Assembly (NCBI GenBank): GCA_002293105.1 | Contig: DBCP01000110.1 | Coordinates: 2,662-12,898 of the forward strand | Source: Bacteroidetes bacterium UBA955 | GTDB taxonomy: Bacteria > Bacteroidota > Bacteroidia > NS11-12g > UBA955 | Length of the DNA stretch: 10,237 nt | Direction of reading: 5' to 3' | Shown: positions 1-7,993 of the stretch, piece by piece | Layout: each line of letters begins with the position of its first letter | Position numbering within the stretch: the stretch's first letter is position 1 | Program-made: the position numbers and the translations under genes | Notes under the pieces: generated by a model | The model's database searches: none | What the model saw: only the letters and a program-made list of their open reading frames with translations | Told to the model about the DNA's origin: nothing

Positions 1-1271
1 TACAAAGGGAATCCCTTCATTAAATCCATGACCCGGATTTTGACTTCTCCCAAAACTGCATCATTGGCGTAGTGTGTGAGCGCAGTATCAATCAATTCAG
101 CGATTAATGGCATTTGGTCTGCTTTGAGTCCGCGCGAGGTAATAGCCGGAGTGCCAAGACGGATACCTGAGGTAACAAATGGGCTCCTGGTCTCAAATGG
201 CACGGCGTTTTTGTTGATGGTGATGTGACACTTTACCAAGGTATCCTCGGCCATTTTGCCTGTAAGTATATCGCTCTTAGACCGCAGATCAATGAGCATC
301 ATGTGATTCTCTGTACCGCCGGAAATAACTGAATAACCTCTTTCTACCATGGCTTTGGCGAGGGCTTGGGCATTGCTCATGACATGTTTGCAATATTCAG
401 CGAACTCATCAGTGAGTGCTTCTCCAAATGCAACGGCTTTGGCGGCGATGACGTGTTCTAATGGACCGCCTTGGGTACCCGGGAAGACGGCACCATCGAG
501 AATAGCACTCATCATTTTAATATCCCCTTTGGGTGTAGTTAAACCCCAAGGATTGGGGAAGTCTGTACCCATCATAATTACGCCACCACGGGGTCCGCGA
601 AGGGTTTTGTGGGTGGTTGAAGTAACGATATGACAGTGGGGAATGGGGTTATTGAGAAAGCCCTTGGCGATGAGGCCAGAAGGGTGAGAAATATCGGCCA
701 ATAACAAAGCACCTACCTCATCAGCAATGCGGCGGAGTTTTGCGTAATCCCAATCGCGGCTGTAGCTACTTGCACCACAAATAAGAAGTTTTGGTTGTTC
801 TTTTCTGGCGATTTCAGCAACAGTATCCCAATCAATGAGGCCGGTTTCTTTGGATACACCGTAAAAGCTTGGGGTATAGAGTTTACCCGAGAAGTTCACT
901 GTGCTTCCATGGGTTAAATGTCCGCCGTGGCTCAGGTCAAACCCAAGAATTTTATCTCCAGGTTTTAGGACACCCAACATCACCGCTGCATTGGCCTGAG
1001 CGCCCGAATGGGGTTGAACATTTGCCCATGCACATCCAAATAGCTCCTTCAATCGATCGATGGCTAGCTGTTCCACTTTGTCTACAACCTCACAACCACC
1101 ATAATAACGCTTGCCTGGAAGTCCTTCCGCATATTTATTCGCAAGCACAGAACCTGTTGCCTCCAGGACTTGCCGACTCACAAAATTCTCACTGGCAATG
1201 AGTTCAATGCCGAGTTGTTGTCGCTCTAGTTCGAGTTGAATAAGGTCAAAAACTTGGGTATCTCGCTGCAT
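1..1271 (-). CDS. glyA: Serine hydroxymethyltransferase, 3' end cut by window edge
   Basis: This is a PLP-dependent cytosolic enzyme that converts serine and tetrahydrofolate to glycine and 5,10-methylene-tetrahydrofolate, the main source of one-carbon units. Reading the minus strand from the ATG at 1271-1269 gives 423 codons before the edge. The visible C-terminus ([12 protein letters not shown]) is close to the usual end, so only a few residues should be missing. Family signatures appear in order: ENFVS near residue 33, the glycine/tyrosine-rich stretch [27 protein letters not shown], then [14 protein letters not shown] holding the PLP-binding lysine (Lys222 by my count), GTQGGPLEH, and [10 protein letters not shown] near the C-terminus. 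The start is supported by the family N-terminus and by a Bacteroidota-type promoter immediately upstream. The gene is divergent from yfhO. Leucine codons are mostly CTN, unlike the plus-strand genes. Identification is very secure. Confidence 0.97.
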   Translation of the reverse strand, partial: MQRDTQVFDLIQLELERQQLGIELIASENFVSRQVLEATGSVLANKYAEGLPGKRYYGGCEVVDKVEQLAIDRLKELFGCAWANVQPHSGAQANAAVMLGVLKPGDKILGFDLSHGGHLTHGSTVNFSGKLYTPSFYGVSKETGLIDWDTVAEIARKEQPKLLICGASSYSRDWDYAKLRRIADEVGALLLADISHPSGLIAKGFLNNPIPHCHIVTSTTHKTLRGPRGGVIMMGTDFPNPWGLTTPKGDIKMMSAILDGAVFPGTQGGPLEHVIAAKAVAFGEALTDEFAEYCKHVMSNAQALAKAMVERGYSVISGGTENHMMLIDLRSKSDILTGKMAEDTLVKCHITINKNAVPFETRSPFVTSGIRLGTPAITSRGLKADQMPLIAELIDTALTHYANDAVLGEVKIRVMDLMKGFPL

Positions 1272-1278
1272 GGTTTTC

Positions 1279-1310
1279 CAAAGGTACAATCTTCATTTGG
1301 GCGCTCACAA
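1279..1310 (-). promoter_or_regulatory. Bacteroidota-type promoter of glyA
   Basis: On the minus strand, TACCTTTG (1286-1279) matches the Bacteroidota -7 element TAnnTTTG. A TTG lies 21 bases upstream (1310-1308), within the spacing known for the -33 element. Only 7 bases separate the -7 element from the glyA ATG. If transcription starts about 4 bases after the element, as the element's published centre at -7 implies, the mRNA leader is about 4 bases. The motif match is seen directly; the start point is inferred. Confidence 0.7.
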
Positions 1311-1409
1311 TCTTCGAAAAAAAAACTCGGACTCTTTTGTGGATTTGCAATTTTTACCATGGGGTAACGGGGTTTACGAGGAAATTGTTGAAATTCGCCC
1401 TACAAACTC

Positions 1410-3938
1410 ATGAATTTGAACAAACATTTTTTGAAACAAGCAGGGTTATTTCTGCTATTTGTGATTGGATTTTGGTTTATCACCCTTTGGTATTTGGCAC
1501 CACCCTCGGAAGGAATGGTCCTGAAACAAGGCGATATGCAACAGGTTCGCTTGATGCGTTATGCCGCGGAGCAGGTGAAAGAAACCACCGGTACTCTGCC
1601 ACAGTGGAACGACCGATTGTTTTCTGGTATGCCGGGCAGTTTGATTACGGGTATCGAGCAGGGCAGTTTGTTGTTGAAATACAAAGTAATTGAACTTTTC
1701 GGTCTGGTTAAGTCACCGTTCAATTTCCTGTTTGTGGCGATGTTGAGCATGTTTGTATTGCTACTATCGGTTAAGGTTGACCGGTGGTTGGCCGCGGCAG
1801 GAGCAATTGGATATGCCTTCATGACGTTTAGTATATCGAGTTATGAAGCCGGACACATTACGAAGGTTTTGGCGATGGGTGCCATGCCAGGTGTAATTGG
1901 TGGTTTGGCGCTACTCAGCCAGCGAAGATATCTGTTGGGAGCAGCCGTAACAGCCTTGTTCTTCGGGATGGTTGTCAACTATTTCCACTATCAAATTGCC
2001 TATTACGCGGGCATCATGGTGGGCTTATACTTTTTGGTTGAGTTGGTTTCTGCCATTCGTTCTAAGGATTTTAAACATATGCTGCTGTCTTCGGGCATTG
2101 CCACTGTGGCGATGGGCTTGGCAGTTTTGACATGTGTGGGAAAATTGGCTGATACCAACGATTATGCCAAGGCAACCATGCGTGGGGGTTCAGCGGTGGC
2201 TGAGGCTACTGGCGCGAAAGGCGCACAAGTGGGCAAAAAGGGTTTGGATATGGATTATGCCTTCTCTTGGAGCTATGGAATTGATGAGACTTTTACGCTG
2301 TTGGTTCCCGGTTTTAAAGGGGGTAGTTCCAACGAGCTTGTGAGCGATGCGGATTTTGGCGATACGCGATTGCCATTGTATTTCGGTGATTTGCAGTTCA
2401 CCAGCGGTCCGGTGTACTTGGGTGCTTCTCTGGTATTCTTATTTGTGTTTGGGTTGATGTTGGCGTTCGTTTGGAAGAAAGACAAACCGCTGGATTCTGA
2501 TGCACAACTCAATTACAATTGGGCTATTTTTGGCTTAGTAACTTTTTTGGTTTCGGTGATTTTGGGTTGGGGAAGACACTTTTTTATCAATGAGTTTTTG
2601 TTCGATAGCCTGCCTTACTACAACAAGTTCCGTACGCCGATGATGGCATTGGTGATAGCACAAGTGGTTGTTCCAATGATTGGTATTTTGGGATTGTATC
2701 GCTTTATTGTTTTGGTACAAGGCGATGGATTGAGTGAAGTGGCGCAAAAAAAGGTTTTCAAAAACACGTTGATTTTGGCAGGAGTAATGGTTGGTGCAGT
2801 TGTTTTGTTGACCATGTCAACAGATTTCTCATCGCCTGAGACCGACAAACGGATTGCTGAGCAAGGTGGCATGGAAACCGTGAACAAAATCAAAGATCTG
2901 CGTAGCGGATTGGTTTGGGATGACATCTTTAGGAGTATTTTATTCATTGTGGCATTGATTGGCTTGGTTTATTTGGCATTGAAAAAACAAGCCAGTACCC
3001 TTGTTGCTGGTGCTGTGATGATTTTGTTGGTGGGTTTTGACATGATTGGCATTAGCAAGCGCTACCTAACCGACGATAACTGGGAAGATAAAGAAACCGA
3101 AGAGGCCGTGCTGCCTTCTGTGATTGATAATCAGATTATCGCCAACAACAAAGATGGTAAGCGGGTATTTGATTATCGCGGTGGTATCAATGGCGCTTTC
3201 AATGATAACCGTGCGGGTGCTTTTCACCGCAACGTAGGTGGTTATCACCCAGCCAAAATGAGCAGGTATCAGGATGTAATGTCGTATTGCATTGGTTCCT
3301 CAAGTCCAACCGGATCTGGCGATATCATGAACAACCATGCGTTGGATATGTTGAATTGTGGTTTCATTATGGGTATTTCACAGGATGGAAAATCAGAGAT
3401 TGTGGTGCCACGGACGACGGCTTTGGGACATGCTTGGTTTATAGATTCTGTGGATGAAGCGGCCACGGCGAAGGAGGCCTTGAACATGATTAACACCTTG
3501 AATTTGCGTAAACATGCGGTGATTGAGGGGGGAGATTACAAGGCGGGAGCCACAGCGGGGTTTGCTTTGGGCGCCCGGAATTTTGCGACAGATTCAACGG
3601 CAGCTGTGACGCGATTGTTCTACAGCAACGACAGCATTGCCTATGAAAGCAATAACAACCAAGCGGGATTGGCGGTGTTTAGTGAAATTTACTACAATGA
3701 GAAGAACGGGGCATGGAAGGCATTTGTTGACGGTAAAGAGGCCAAAGCCTTGCGTGTCAATTATGTGTTGCGTGGTTTGGAAATCCCTGCAGGAAAACAT
3801 GCCGTAACTTGGGTGTATCAACCTGCGGATCGCAGTATGATGGTGAACATTGAATGGGCCTCATCTGCTTTGATTTTGTTGCTAGTAGGTGGTAGTCTTG
3901 TGCAGTTGATGTTAAAGAAAGACGAACTGGAAGGTTAA
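1410..3938 (+). CDS. YfhO-family multi-pass membrane protein (GT-C-like)
   Basis: This 842-residue protein belongs to the YfhO family of large membrane proteins. Firmicute members take part in glycosylating cell-surface polymers, and the family has a GT-C-like plan in which a membrane enzyme moves a sugar from a polyprenyl-phosphate carrier. One helix at about 12-30 is followed by an extracytoplasmic loop with GDMQQ (Asp42, a candidate catalytic acid) and WNDRLFSGMP (66-75), a typical family motif. Many helices follow between about 101 and 545 (for example 101-121, 152-168, 175-212, 227-243, 331-354, 371-386, 412-436, 453-468, 509-545). A soluble domain spans about 550-812, including the family-like segment KAFVDGKEA followed by IPAGKHAVTWVYQP. 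A last helix at about 815-836 is followed by a short charged tail. The ATG gives helix 1 at once, with no Shine-Dalgarno. Sugar donor and acceptor cannot be told from sequence. The family is secure, the function is not. Confidence 0.9.
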   Translation: MNLNKHFLKQAGLFLLFVIGFWFITLWYLAPPSEGMVLKQGDMQQVRLMRYAAEQVKETTGTLPQWNDRLFSGMPGSLITGIEQGSLLLKYKVIELFGLVKSPFNFLFVAMLSMFVLLLSVKVDRWLAAAGAIGYAFMTFSISSYEAGHITKVLAMGAMPGVIGGLALLSQRRYLLGAAVTALFFGMVVNYFHYQIAYYAGIMVGLYFLVELVSAIRSKDFKHMLLSSGIATVAMGLAVLTCVGKLADTNDYAKATMRGGSAVAEATGAKGAQVGKKGLDMDYAFSWSYGIDETFTLLVPGFKGGSSNELVSDADFGDTRLPLYFGDLQFTSGPVYLGASLVFLFVFGLMLAFVWKKDKPLDSDAQLNYNWAIFGLVTFLVSVILGWGRHFFINEFLFDSLPYYNKFRTPMMALVIAQVVVPMIGILGLYRFIVLVQGDGLSEVAQKKVFKNTLILAGVMVGAVVLLTMSTDFSSPETDKRIAEQGGMETVNKIKDLRSGLVWDDIFRSILFIVALIGLVYLALKKQASTLVAGAVMILLVGFDMIGISKRYLTDDNWEDKETEEAVLPSVIDNQIIANNKDGKRVFDYRGGINGAFNDNRAGAFHRNVGGYHPAKMSRYQDVMSYCIGSSSPTGSGDIMNNHALDMLNCGFIMGISQDGKSEIVVPRTTALGHAWFIDSVDEAATAKEALNMINTLNLRKHAVIEGGDYKAGATAGFALGARNFATDSTAAVTRLFYSNDSIAYESNNNQAGLAVFSEIYYNEKNGAWKAFVDGKEAKALRVNYVLRGLEIPAGKHAVTWVYQPADRSMMVNIEWASSALILLLVGGSLVQLMLKKDELEG

Positions 3939-3952
3939 TTCTCTTTTGAGAA
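3939..3952 (+). terminator. Small hairpin right after the yfhO stop (weak terminator candidate)
   Basis: TTCTC (3939-3943) and GAGAA (3948-3952) can pair around a TTTT loop directly after the TAA. The stem is only 5 bp and no T-run follows, so it does not look like a standard intrinsic terminator. Its position is the only real support, and it may be chance. Confidence 0.2.
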
Positions 3953-3961
3953 CCCGTCATT

Positions 3962-4037
3962 CTATCCATGCTGAAAAGGTCATTATTCTGAAAAGCTGTT
4001 CACTATCCATGGCTAACAAGCATTCATCGTAAGGTCA
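3962..4037. repeat. Cluster of three short direct repeats between yfhO and the glycosyltransferase
   Basis: Three words each occur twice in this 123-bp gap: CTATCCATG (3962-3970, 4003-4011), CTGAAAAG (3971-3978, 3988-3995) and AAGGTCA (3976-3982, 4031-4037). They could be traces of a local duplication or paired protein-binding sites, or coincidence. No Bacteroidota -7 element is evident in the gap. Confidence 0.35.
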
Positions 4038-4061
4038 ATTCAAATAAAAAGTAAATCTGCT

Positions 4062-4883
4062 TTGCAAGATCAGCCCCTGATATCGATCATTACCATTCAC
4101 TATAATCATGGGGTGGGTTTGAGACGAACAGTGGAATCTATTTTGGCACAAACGGAAAGGAAGGCGTTTGAATGGATCGTCATAGATGGGGGAAGTACGG
4201 ATGGGTCTGCTGAATTTTTAAAAGGCATATCGGCTGATATTGATGTCTTGGTTTCTGAAAAAGACGGAGGTATTTACGATGCCATGAACAAAGGTTTGGG
4301 AAAAGCCCAAGGCCAGTATGTTTGGTTCGTGAATGCGGGCGATGCCTTGCACGATGATAGTGTTGTGAAAGTGGTGGTTGCTGCAGTTCGTGGATTTGAA
4401 AAAAACCATGCAGGTGTTTTGCCAGATGTGGTATTTGGTGACACGATGTTTATTGATCAAGAGGGCATGTCTATTGGCTTAATATCTCAGCTCAAGCCCC
4501 AACCATTTCCGAAAAAATTGAATAAAAACAGCTTCCGATTCGGCATGAATGTTTGTCATCAAAGCATATTGGTCAAGCGAAGTATCGCAGGGAAATATGA
4601 CGAACAATACAGATTGGCAGCGGATGTGGATTGGATAATAGCGGCATTAAAGTCAATGAATGGACAATCGCTGAGGATTGAATCGGTTTTGAGCAATTTC
4701 GAAACAGGTGGGAGTAGTTATCAGCATACAAAGAAGGCTTGGAAAGAGCGATATGATGTGTTAACCAAACATTATGGTGCCGTTCCTAATTTATTTGCGC
4801 ATGGTTGGATACTGTTTCGACGATTGCTATTTAATTTGAATTTGTTGGGTAAACGAAAGAATGCGGGTTTGTTGACCGCGTGA
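4062..4883 (+). CDS. Family 2 glycosyltransferase (WcaE/WcaA-like)
   Basis: This is a 273-residue cytoplasmic GT-A-fold transferase that moves a sugar from a nucleotide-sugar donor to a glycan or lipid-linked acceptor. The GT2 N-terminus PLISIITIHYNH (5-16) is followed by DGGSTDG (42-48), SEKDGGIYDAMNKG (65-78) and NAGD (91-94) at the place of the usual DxD metal and nucleotide site. CHQS (165-168) and DVDW (188-191) match the later acceptor and catalytic region. Close to colanic-acid-type enzymes such as WcaE; the exact sugar is unknown. The start is unusual. The frame opens after a TAA at 4014-4016 and has no ATG before the GT2 core, leaving TTG (4062-4064) as the best start. The next gene begins 17 bases after its stop, so the two are probably co-transcribed. 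The last 40 residues are basic and hydrophobic and may touch the membrane. Confidence 0.9.
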   Translation: MQDQPLISIITIHYNHGVGLRRTVESILAQTERKAFEWIVIDGGSTDGSAEFLKGISADIDVLVSEKDGGIYDAMNKGLGKAQGQYVWFVNAGDALHDDSVVKVVVAAVRGFEKNHAGVLPDVVFGDTMFIDQEGMSIGLISQLKPQPFPKKLNKNSFRFGMNVCHQSILVKRSIAGKYDEQYRLAADVDWIIAALKSMNGQSLRIESVLSNFETGGSSYQHTKKAWKERYDVLTKHYGAVPNLFAHGWILFRRLLFNLNLLGKRKNAGLLTA

Positions 4884-4900
4884 TTTATGATTAAAGATAA

Positions 4901-5662
4901 ATGAGTAATACATCCAGGGTAGACAAGGCATTGTTTGAGGCCGAACATTATTTGGGGAAACCCGCGGATACCGATGACTTGTTGGTTGAACGTCGTATCG
5001 CTTTGGTGGAGGCATATTCGGGATTTATTTCTCAAACTTTGGATTTGGTAGAGATTGGCTGTGGGAATGGCAATACAGCCGTGCCGATGGCCAAGCATTT
5101 TCAATCTGTGACGGGGTTGGAGTACGCTGCGGTACACCAACAAGAATTTGAAGGGTTGAAAGCGAAACAAGATGCTCACAACGCGGAATTTGGTGTTTGG
5201 GATATTATGGCGAGGCCATATGAACCTGCCGCGGATAGATTGATTAGTTTTGAAGTGATAGAGCATTTGCCGTCAGAGGCGGGGGTTGCCAATTATGCTA
5301 AGAGTTTGAAGATTGGGGGTGTTGCAGCGATTTCGGTACCCAACAAGTGGTGGATTTTTGAGACCCACGGCGCCAATTTGCCTTTATTGCCATGGAATCG
5401 CGTGCCATTTTTCAGTTGGTTGCCTAGGCCATTGCATGAGCGATGGGCGCATGCGCGGATTTATACCAAAAAGCGCATTTGCTCCTTGTTGGAACAACAT
5501 GGGTTTGAGATAGAAAAGGTGGAATACATTATGGCACCGATGGATGTGATCAAGTGGAAGCCATTGAAGAATTTCCTGCGCAAGTGGGTTTTTAATAGTC
5601 ATACAACGAATATTCCTTTTAAGGCAGTGAGCATTTTGGTATTTTGCAAACGCGTACGGTAA
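4901..5662 (+). CDS. Class I SAM-dependent methyltransferase (type 11-like)
   Basis: This 253-residue protein has the Rossmann-like fold of class I methyltransferases, which use S-adenosylmethionine. Motif I is clear as VEIGCGNGN (50-58, SAM-binding glycine loop). EVIEHL (118-123) is the post-motif-II signature typical of the type 11/UbiE-like group, and SLKIGGVAAISVPN (135-148) is the usual strand-5 region. After the core, the segment HERWAHARIYTKKRICSLLEQHGF (about 179-202) matches the helix and loop common in this group. The C-terminal 45 residues are basic. The substrate cannot be read from sequence. Its place between a GT2 enzyme and a secreted protease, downstream of YfhO, makes a sugar or glycan-lipid target plausible, but that is inference. 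The ATG is preceded by an A-rich leader, and the gene ends 23 bases before the protease start. Confidence 0.9.
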   Translation: MSNTSRVDKALFEAEHYLGKPADTDDLLVERRIALVEAYSGFISQTLDLVEIGCGNGNTAVPMAKHFQSVTGLEYAAVHQQEFEGLKAKQDAHNAEFGVWDIMARPYEPAADRLISFEVIEHLPSEAGVANYAKSLKIGGVAAISVPNKWWIFETHGANLPLLPWNRVPFFSWLPRPLHERWAHARIYTKKRICSLLEQHGFEIEKVEYIMAPMDVIKWKPLKNFLRKWVFNSHTTNIPFKAVSILVFCKRVR

Positions 5663-5685
5663 CACAACAACATAGAAACAGCAAT

Positions 5686-7254
5686 ATGAAAAAAACGATT
5701 ATACTCTTTTTGGGTTTGGCGTTGGGAGCACAGGCTTTCGGACAGAAACAGCCCGACAAACATTGGTATCATGCAGCGCCCACCAAGAAAAACATGGGTA
5801 TCTCCTTGGACAAGGCATATGCCAGTGAGGCGGCAAAGTTGCCATCAAAGACCATCGTAGTAGCGGTGATAGATGGGGGTGTAGACATCGCTCATCCCGA
5901 TTTGAAGGATGTGATTTGGCACAATAAAGGAGAGATTCCTTTCAACAATATCGACGATGATCGCAACGGATATGTTGATGATACTGTGGGTTGGAATTTC
6001 ATTGGTGGCAAAGATGGCAGAATGGTGCAGTTTGATCATTTGGAAAAAGTGCGTTTGTACATGAAATACAAGGAGCAGTTTAAAAATGTAACTGCAGAAG
6101 AGGTGAATAGTAATCCAGATTATGCTTCATATCAGGAGATGAAGGTGGACATTGAGAATACTATAGTGTCGGGACAGGAACAATATAATTTCTACATTAA
6201 AATTCAATCTTCTATGCTCAAGTATATCGAGATGACAGGCAAGCCCAATCCAACTGGTAGTGATTTTATGGCATTGAATGTAGATTCATCGGAAATTAAA
6301 TTGCGTAATTTGATTGCCAAAGTGGTTGAGAAAAATCATGGAGTATGGCCGGTTTTGGAGGACTTAAAACAGACCATTGCATCAATGGAAGCCCAGGTGA
6401 AGTATCAATACAATTTGGACTACAACCCTCGGGAGATTGTGGGTGATGATTACAACGATTCTCGTGAATTTGGTTATGGCAACAACAATGTGGCTGGACC
6501 AGATGCATCGCACGGTTCCCATGTGTCGGGTATCATCGCTGCGACTCGTGGCAATGGCATTGGTTTGGATGGTGTGGCAGACAATGTGAAAATTATGGCC
6601 ATTCGTGTGGTGCCTGATGGTGATGAGCGCGACAAAGACGTTGCCAACGGCATTCGTTATGCGGTTGACAATGGTGCTAACATCATCAATATGAGTTTTG
6701 GTAAGGGTTACAAGTGGGATAAAGACGTTGTGAATGAGGCCATTTTGTATGCACAGGATCACAATGTGTTGTTGGTACACGCAGCGGGAAATAGTTCACA
6801 GGACAACGATGTAACGCCCAACTATCCCAATGATTCTTTGGGTGGCGATGTGGTGGCGAATAACTGGATTGAAGTGGGCGCGTCTCAGCCATTGAAGAAA
6901 AAATTGGCCACGGTTTTTAGTAATTATGGTCAAAACAATGTGGATGTGTTTGCACCCGGACAGAGTATTTACAGTACCATCCCCAACAATGGATATGCTT
7001 ATTTCAATGGAACAAGTATGGCTTCGCCGGTGTGCGCGGGTGTTTGTGCTTTGGTATGGAGCAGAAACCCTTCATTGACTGCAAAGGACGTGAAGATGAT
7101 CATGGAAGCGTCTGTTGAGTTGGTTCCTGGAAAGGTGGTATTGCCCGGTACGAAGAAGACCAAGGTGGCTTTCCCAACCTTGAGCAGAACGGGTGGTTTG
7201 ATCAATGCGGAACGCGCGTTGATGATGGGCACATTGCCCTTGATGGTGAAATAA
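5686..7254 (+). CDS. Secreted S8 (subtilisin-like) serine protease
   Basis: This is a 522-residue exported peptidase of family S8. The ATG at 5686 is chosen because it starts a textbook signal peptide (MKKTIILFLGLALGAQAFG, cut near residue 19; no lipobox cysteine). An in-frame TTG at 5644 would bury that signal. The catalytic triad is complete: Asp63 in VIDGGVD, His276 in HGSHVSG and Ser444 in GTSMASP. Asn369 of AAGN forms the oxyanion hole. NGYVDD followed by GWNF (94-105) is a common S8 motif. Two oddities stand out. The Asp-to-His distance is about 213 residues, against about 32 in subtilisin, owing to a charged, probably helical insertion at roughly 106-262. There is also little room for an I9-type propeptide between signal and core. 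No C-terminal type IX sorting domain is visible. It is probably co-transcribed with the upstream methyltransferase. The physiological substrate is unknown. Confidence 0.95.
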   Translation: MKKTIILFLGLALGAQAFGQKQPDKHWYHAAPTKKNMGISLDKAYASEAAKLPSKTIVVAVIDGGVDIAHPDLKDVIWHNKGEIPFNNIDDDRNGYVDDTVGWNFIGGKDGRMVQFDHLEKVRLYMKYKEQFKNVTAEEVNSNPDYASYQEMKVDIENTIVSGQEQYNFYIKIQSSMLKYIEMTGKPNPTGSDFMALNVDSSEIKLRNLIAKVVEKNHGVWPVLEDLKQTIASMEAQVKYQYNLDYNPREIVGDDYNDSREFGYGNNNVAGPDASHGSHVSGIIAATRGNGIGLDGVADNVKIMAIRVVPDGDERDKDVANGIRYAVDNGANIINMSFGKGYKWDKDVVNEAILYAQDHNVLLVHAAGNSSQDNDVTPNYPNDSLGGDVVANNWIEVGASQPLKKKLATVFSNYGQNNVDVFAPGQSIYSTIPNNGYAYFNGTSMASPVCAGVCALVWSRNPSLTAKDVKMIMEASVELVPGKVVLPGTKKTKVAFPTLSRTGGLINAERALMMGTLPLMVK

Positions 7255-7265
7255 TTGTGGTTGGT

Positions 7266-7282
7266 GGCTGCTTGGTTCAGCC
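7266..7282. terminator. Hairpin between convergent S8 protease and maf (weak bidirectional terminator candidate)
   Basis: GGCTG (7266-7270) and CAGCC (7278-7282) can form a 5-bp stem with a 7-base loop in the 22-bp convergent gap, reaching into the maf stop codon. No T-run follows on either strand, so support is mostly positional. Confidence 0.25.
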
Positions 7283-7876
7283 CTGACAGAACGCGGCGAG
7301 TTCGCGATAAAATTTGGCTACGGGGAATCCCATGACGTTGTAAAAACACCCTTGGATTCCCTTCACGCCCACATACCCCATCCAATCTTGTACACCGTAG
7401 GATCCGGCTTTGTCGAACGGTTTGTAATGCTCCACGTAGTAAGTAATTTGCTCATCGCTCAGTGGATGAAAGGTTACATCGGTGCGGTCGCAGAACGTAT
7501 GGATTTTCGCATCGCTGCGCAGACAAACCCCGGTAAATACGCTGTGGGTTTCGTTGCTTAGGGAGTGAAGCATGGCGTGGGCATCATCAACGGATTGGGG
7601 CTTATTCAATACTTGGCCGTTGATGTATACAATTGTATCCGCAGTAACAAGAACGTTTTCACCAATGGATTCATGGTGGTGCATGGACTTGTGTTTGGCG
7701 AGGAACTGACAAATTTCTTCGGGCGACAGTGTGGGTGGAAAATCCTCATCGGCCTCGATGGCGATATAATCGAATTGAAAACCTGCATCGCGGAGGAGTT
7801 GATGTCGGCGTGGTGATTTGGATGCCAAGAGAAGGTTGGGAAATGTGTTGCTGGGATGGGATTGGCTGTTGTGCAT
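7277..7876 (-). CDS. maf: Maf-like nucleoside triphosphate pyrophosphatase, probably dTTP/UTP type
   Basis: This 199-residue cytosolic enzyme of the Maf/HAM1 superfamily hydrolyses non-canonical or modified nucleotides, and in the YhdE group dTTP and UTP, to monophosphate and pyrophosphate. The N-terminal signature LLASKSPRRHQLL (16-28) holds the conserved Ser19 and Arg23/Arg24. LVTADTIV (76-83) contains the metal-linked Asp80, followed by NKPQ at 91-94. FDKAGSYGVQ (144-153), with Lys146 and Gln153, matches the YhdE (dTTP/UTP) subgroup; this sub-assignment is inferred from motif memory. NVMGFPV near the C-terminus is usual for Maf. Length is normal with a slightly extended N-terminus, so a later start is possible, but no other Met precedes the motif. 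It converges on the protease and diverges from hbd. Leucine codons are mostly CTN (12 of 14 by hand count). Confidence 0.95.
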   Translation of the reverse strand: MHNSQSHPSNTFPNLLLASKSPRRHQLLRDAGFQFDYIAIEADEDFPPTLSPEEICQFLAKHKSMHHHESIGENVLVTADTIVYINGQVLNKPQSVDDAHAMLHSLSNETHSVFTGVCLRSDAKIHTFCDRTDVTFHPLSDEQITYYVEHYKPFDKAGSYGVQDWMGYVGVKGIQGCFYNVMGFPVAKFYRELAAFCQG

Positions 7877-7898
7877 GGAAGCGTGGAAATTGGATTTG

Positions 7899-7906
7899 CA
7901 AAGGTA
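7899..7906 (-). promoter_or_regulatory. Bacteroidota-type -7 element of maf
   Basis: TACCTTTG on the minus strand fits TAnnTTTG and is followed by 22 bases and then the maf ATG. No TTG is present at the -33 distance, so the call rests on one element and its position. Confidence 0.5.
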
Positions 7907-7954
7907 TTACGGGGATGTGTTAGAAATGTGGGATATCATGTGAATCCGGTGTTT

Positions 7955-7986
7955 TTGTGCAAAATGTGCGGGATTTCGTACCTTTG
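7955..7986 (+). promoter_or_regulatory. Bacteroidota-type promoter of hbd
   Basis: TTG (7955-7957, within a T-run) lies 21 bases before TACCTTTG (7979-7986), and the ATG follows after only 7 bases. Both spacings are identical to those of the glyA promoter. The predicted mRNA leader is about 4 bases, which is nearly leaderless. Confidence 0.72.
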
Positions 7987-7993
7987 CACCTAG

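Noticed and set aside
1340..1347. TGGATTTG as a -7 element for yfhO
   Set aside because: It differs from TAnnTTTG at the key second base and has no TTG at the -33 distance, so I did not list it as a promoter.
3968..4032. Two mini-ORFs (MLKRSLF at 3968-3991, MANKHSS at 4009-4032) as a possible leader peptide
   Set aside because: They have no ribosome-binding signal, no run of a regulatory amino acid, and no attenuator-like alternative hairpins. ORFs this short arise easily by chance.
4772..5266. A 164-residue open frame antisense to the glycosyltransferase/methyltransferase junction
   Set aside because: It overlaps two genes with clear family motifs, has no domain signature, and its composition fits an antisense shadow.
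5640..5646. TATTTTG as a -7 element for the S8 protease
   Set aside because: It is one base short of TAnnTTTG and lies inside the methyltransferase end with no upstream TTG at the correct distance.
5644..5688. Earlier TTG start for the S8 protease, overlapping the methyltransferase
   Set aside because: It would add 14 polar residues ahead of a perfect signal peptide that begins at the ATG at 5686.
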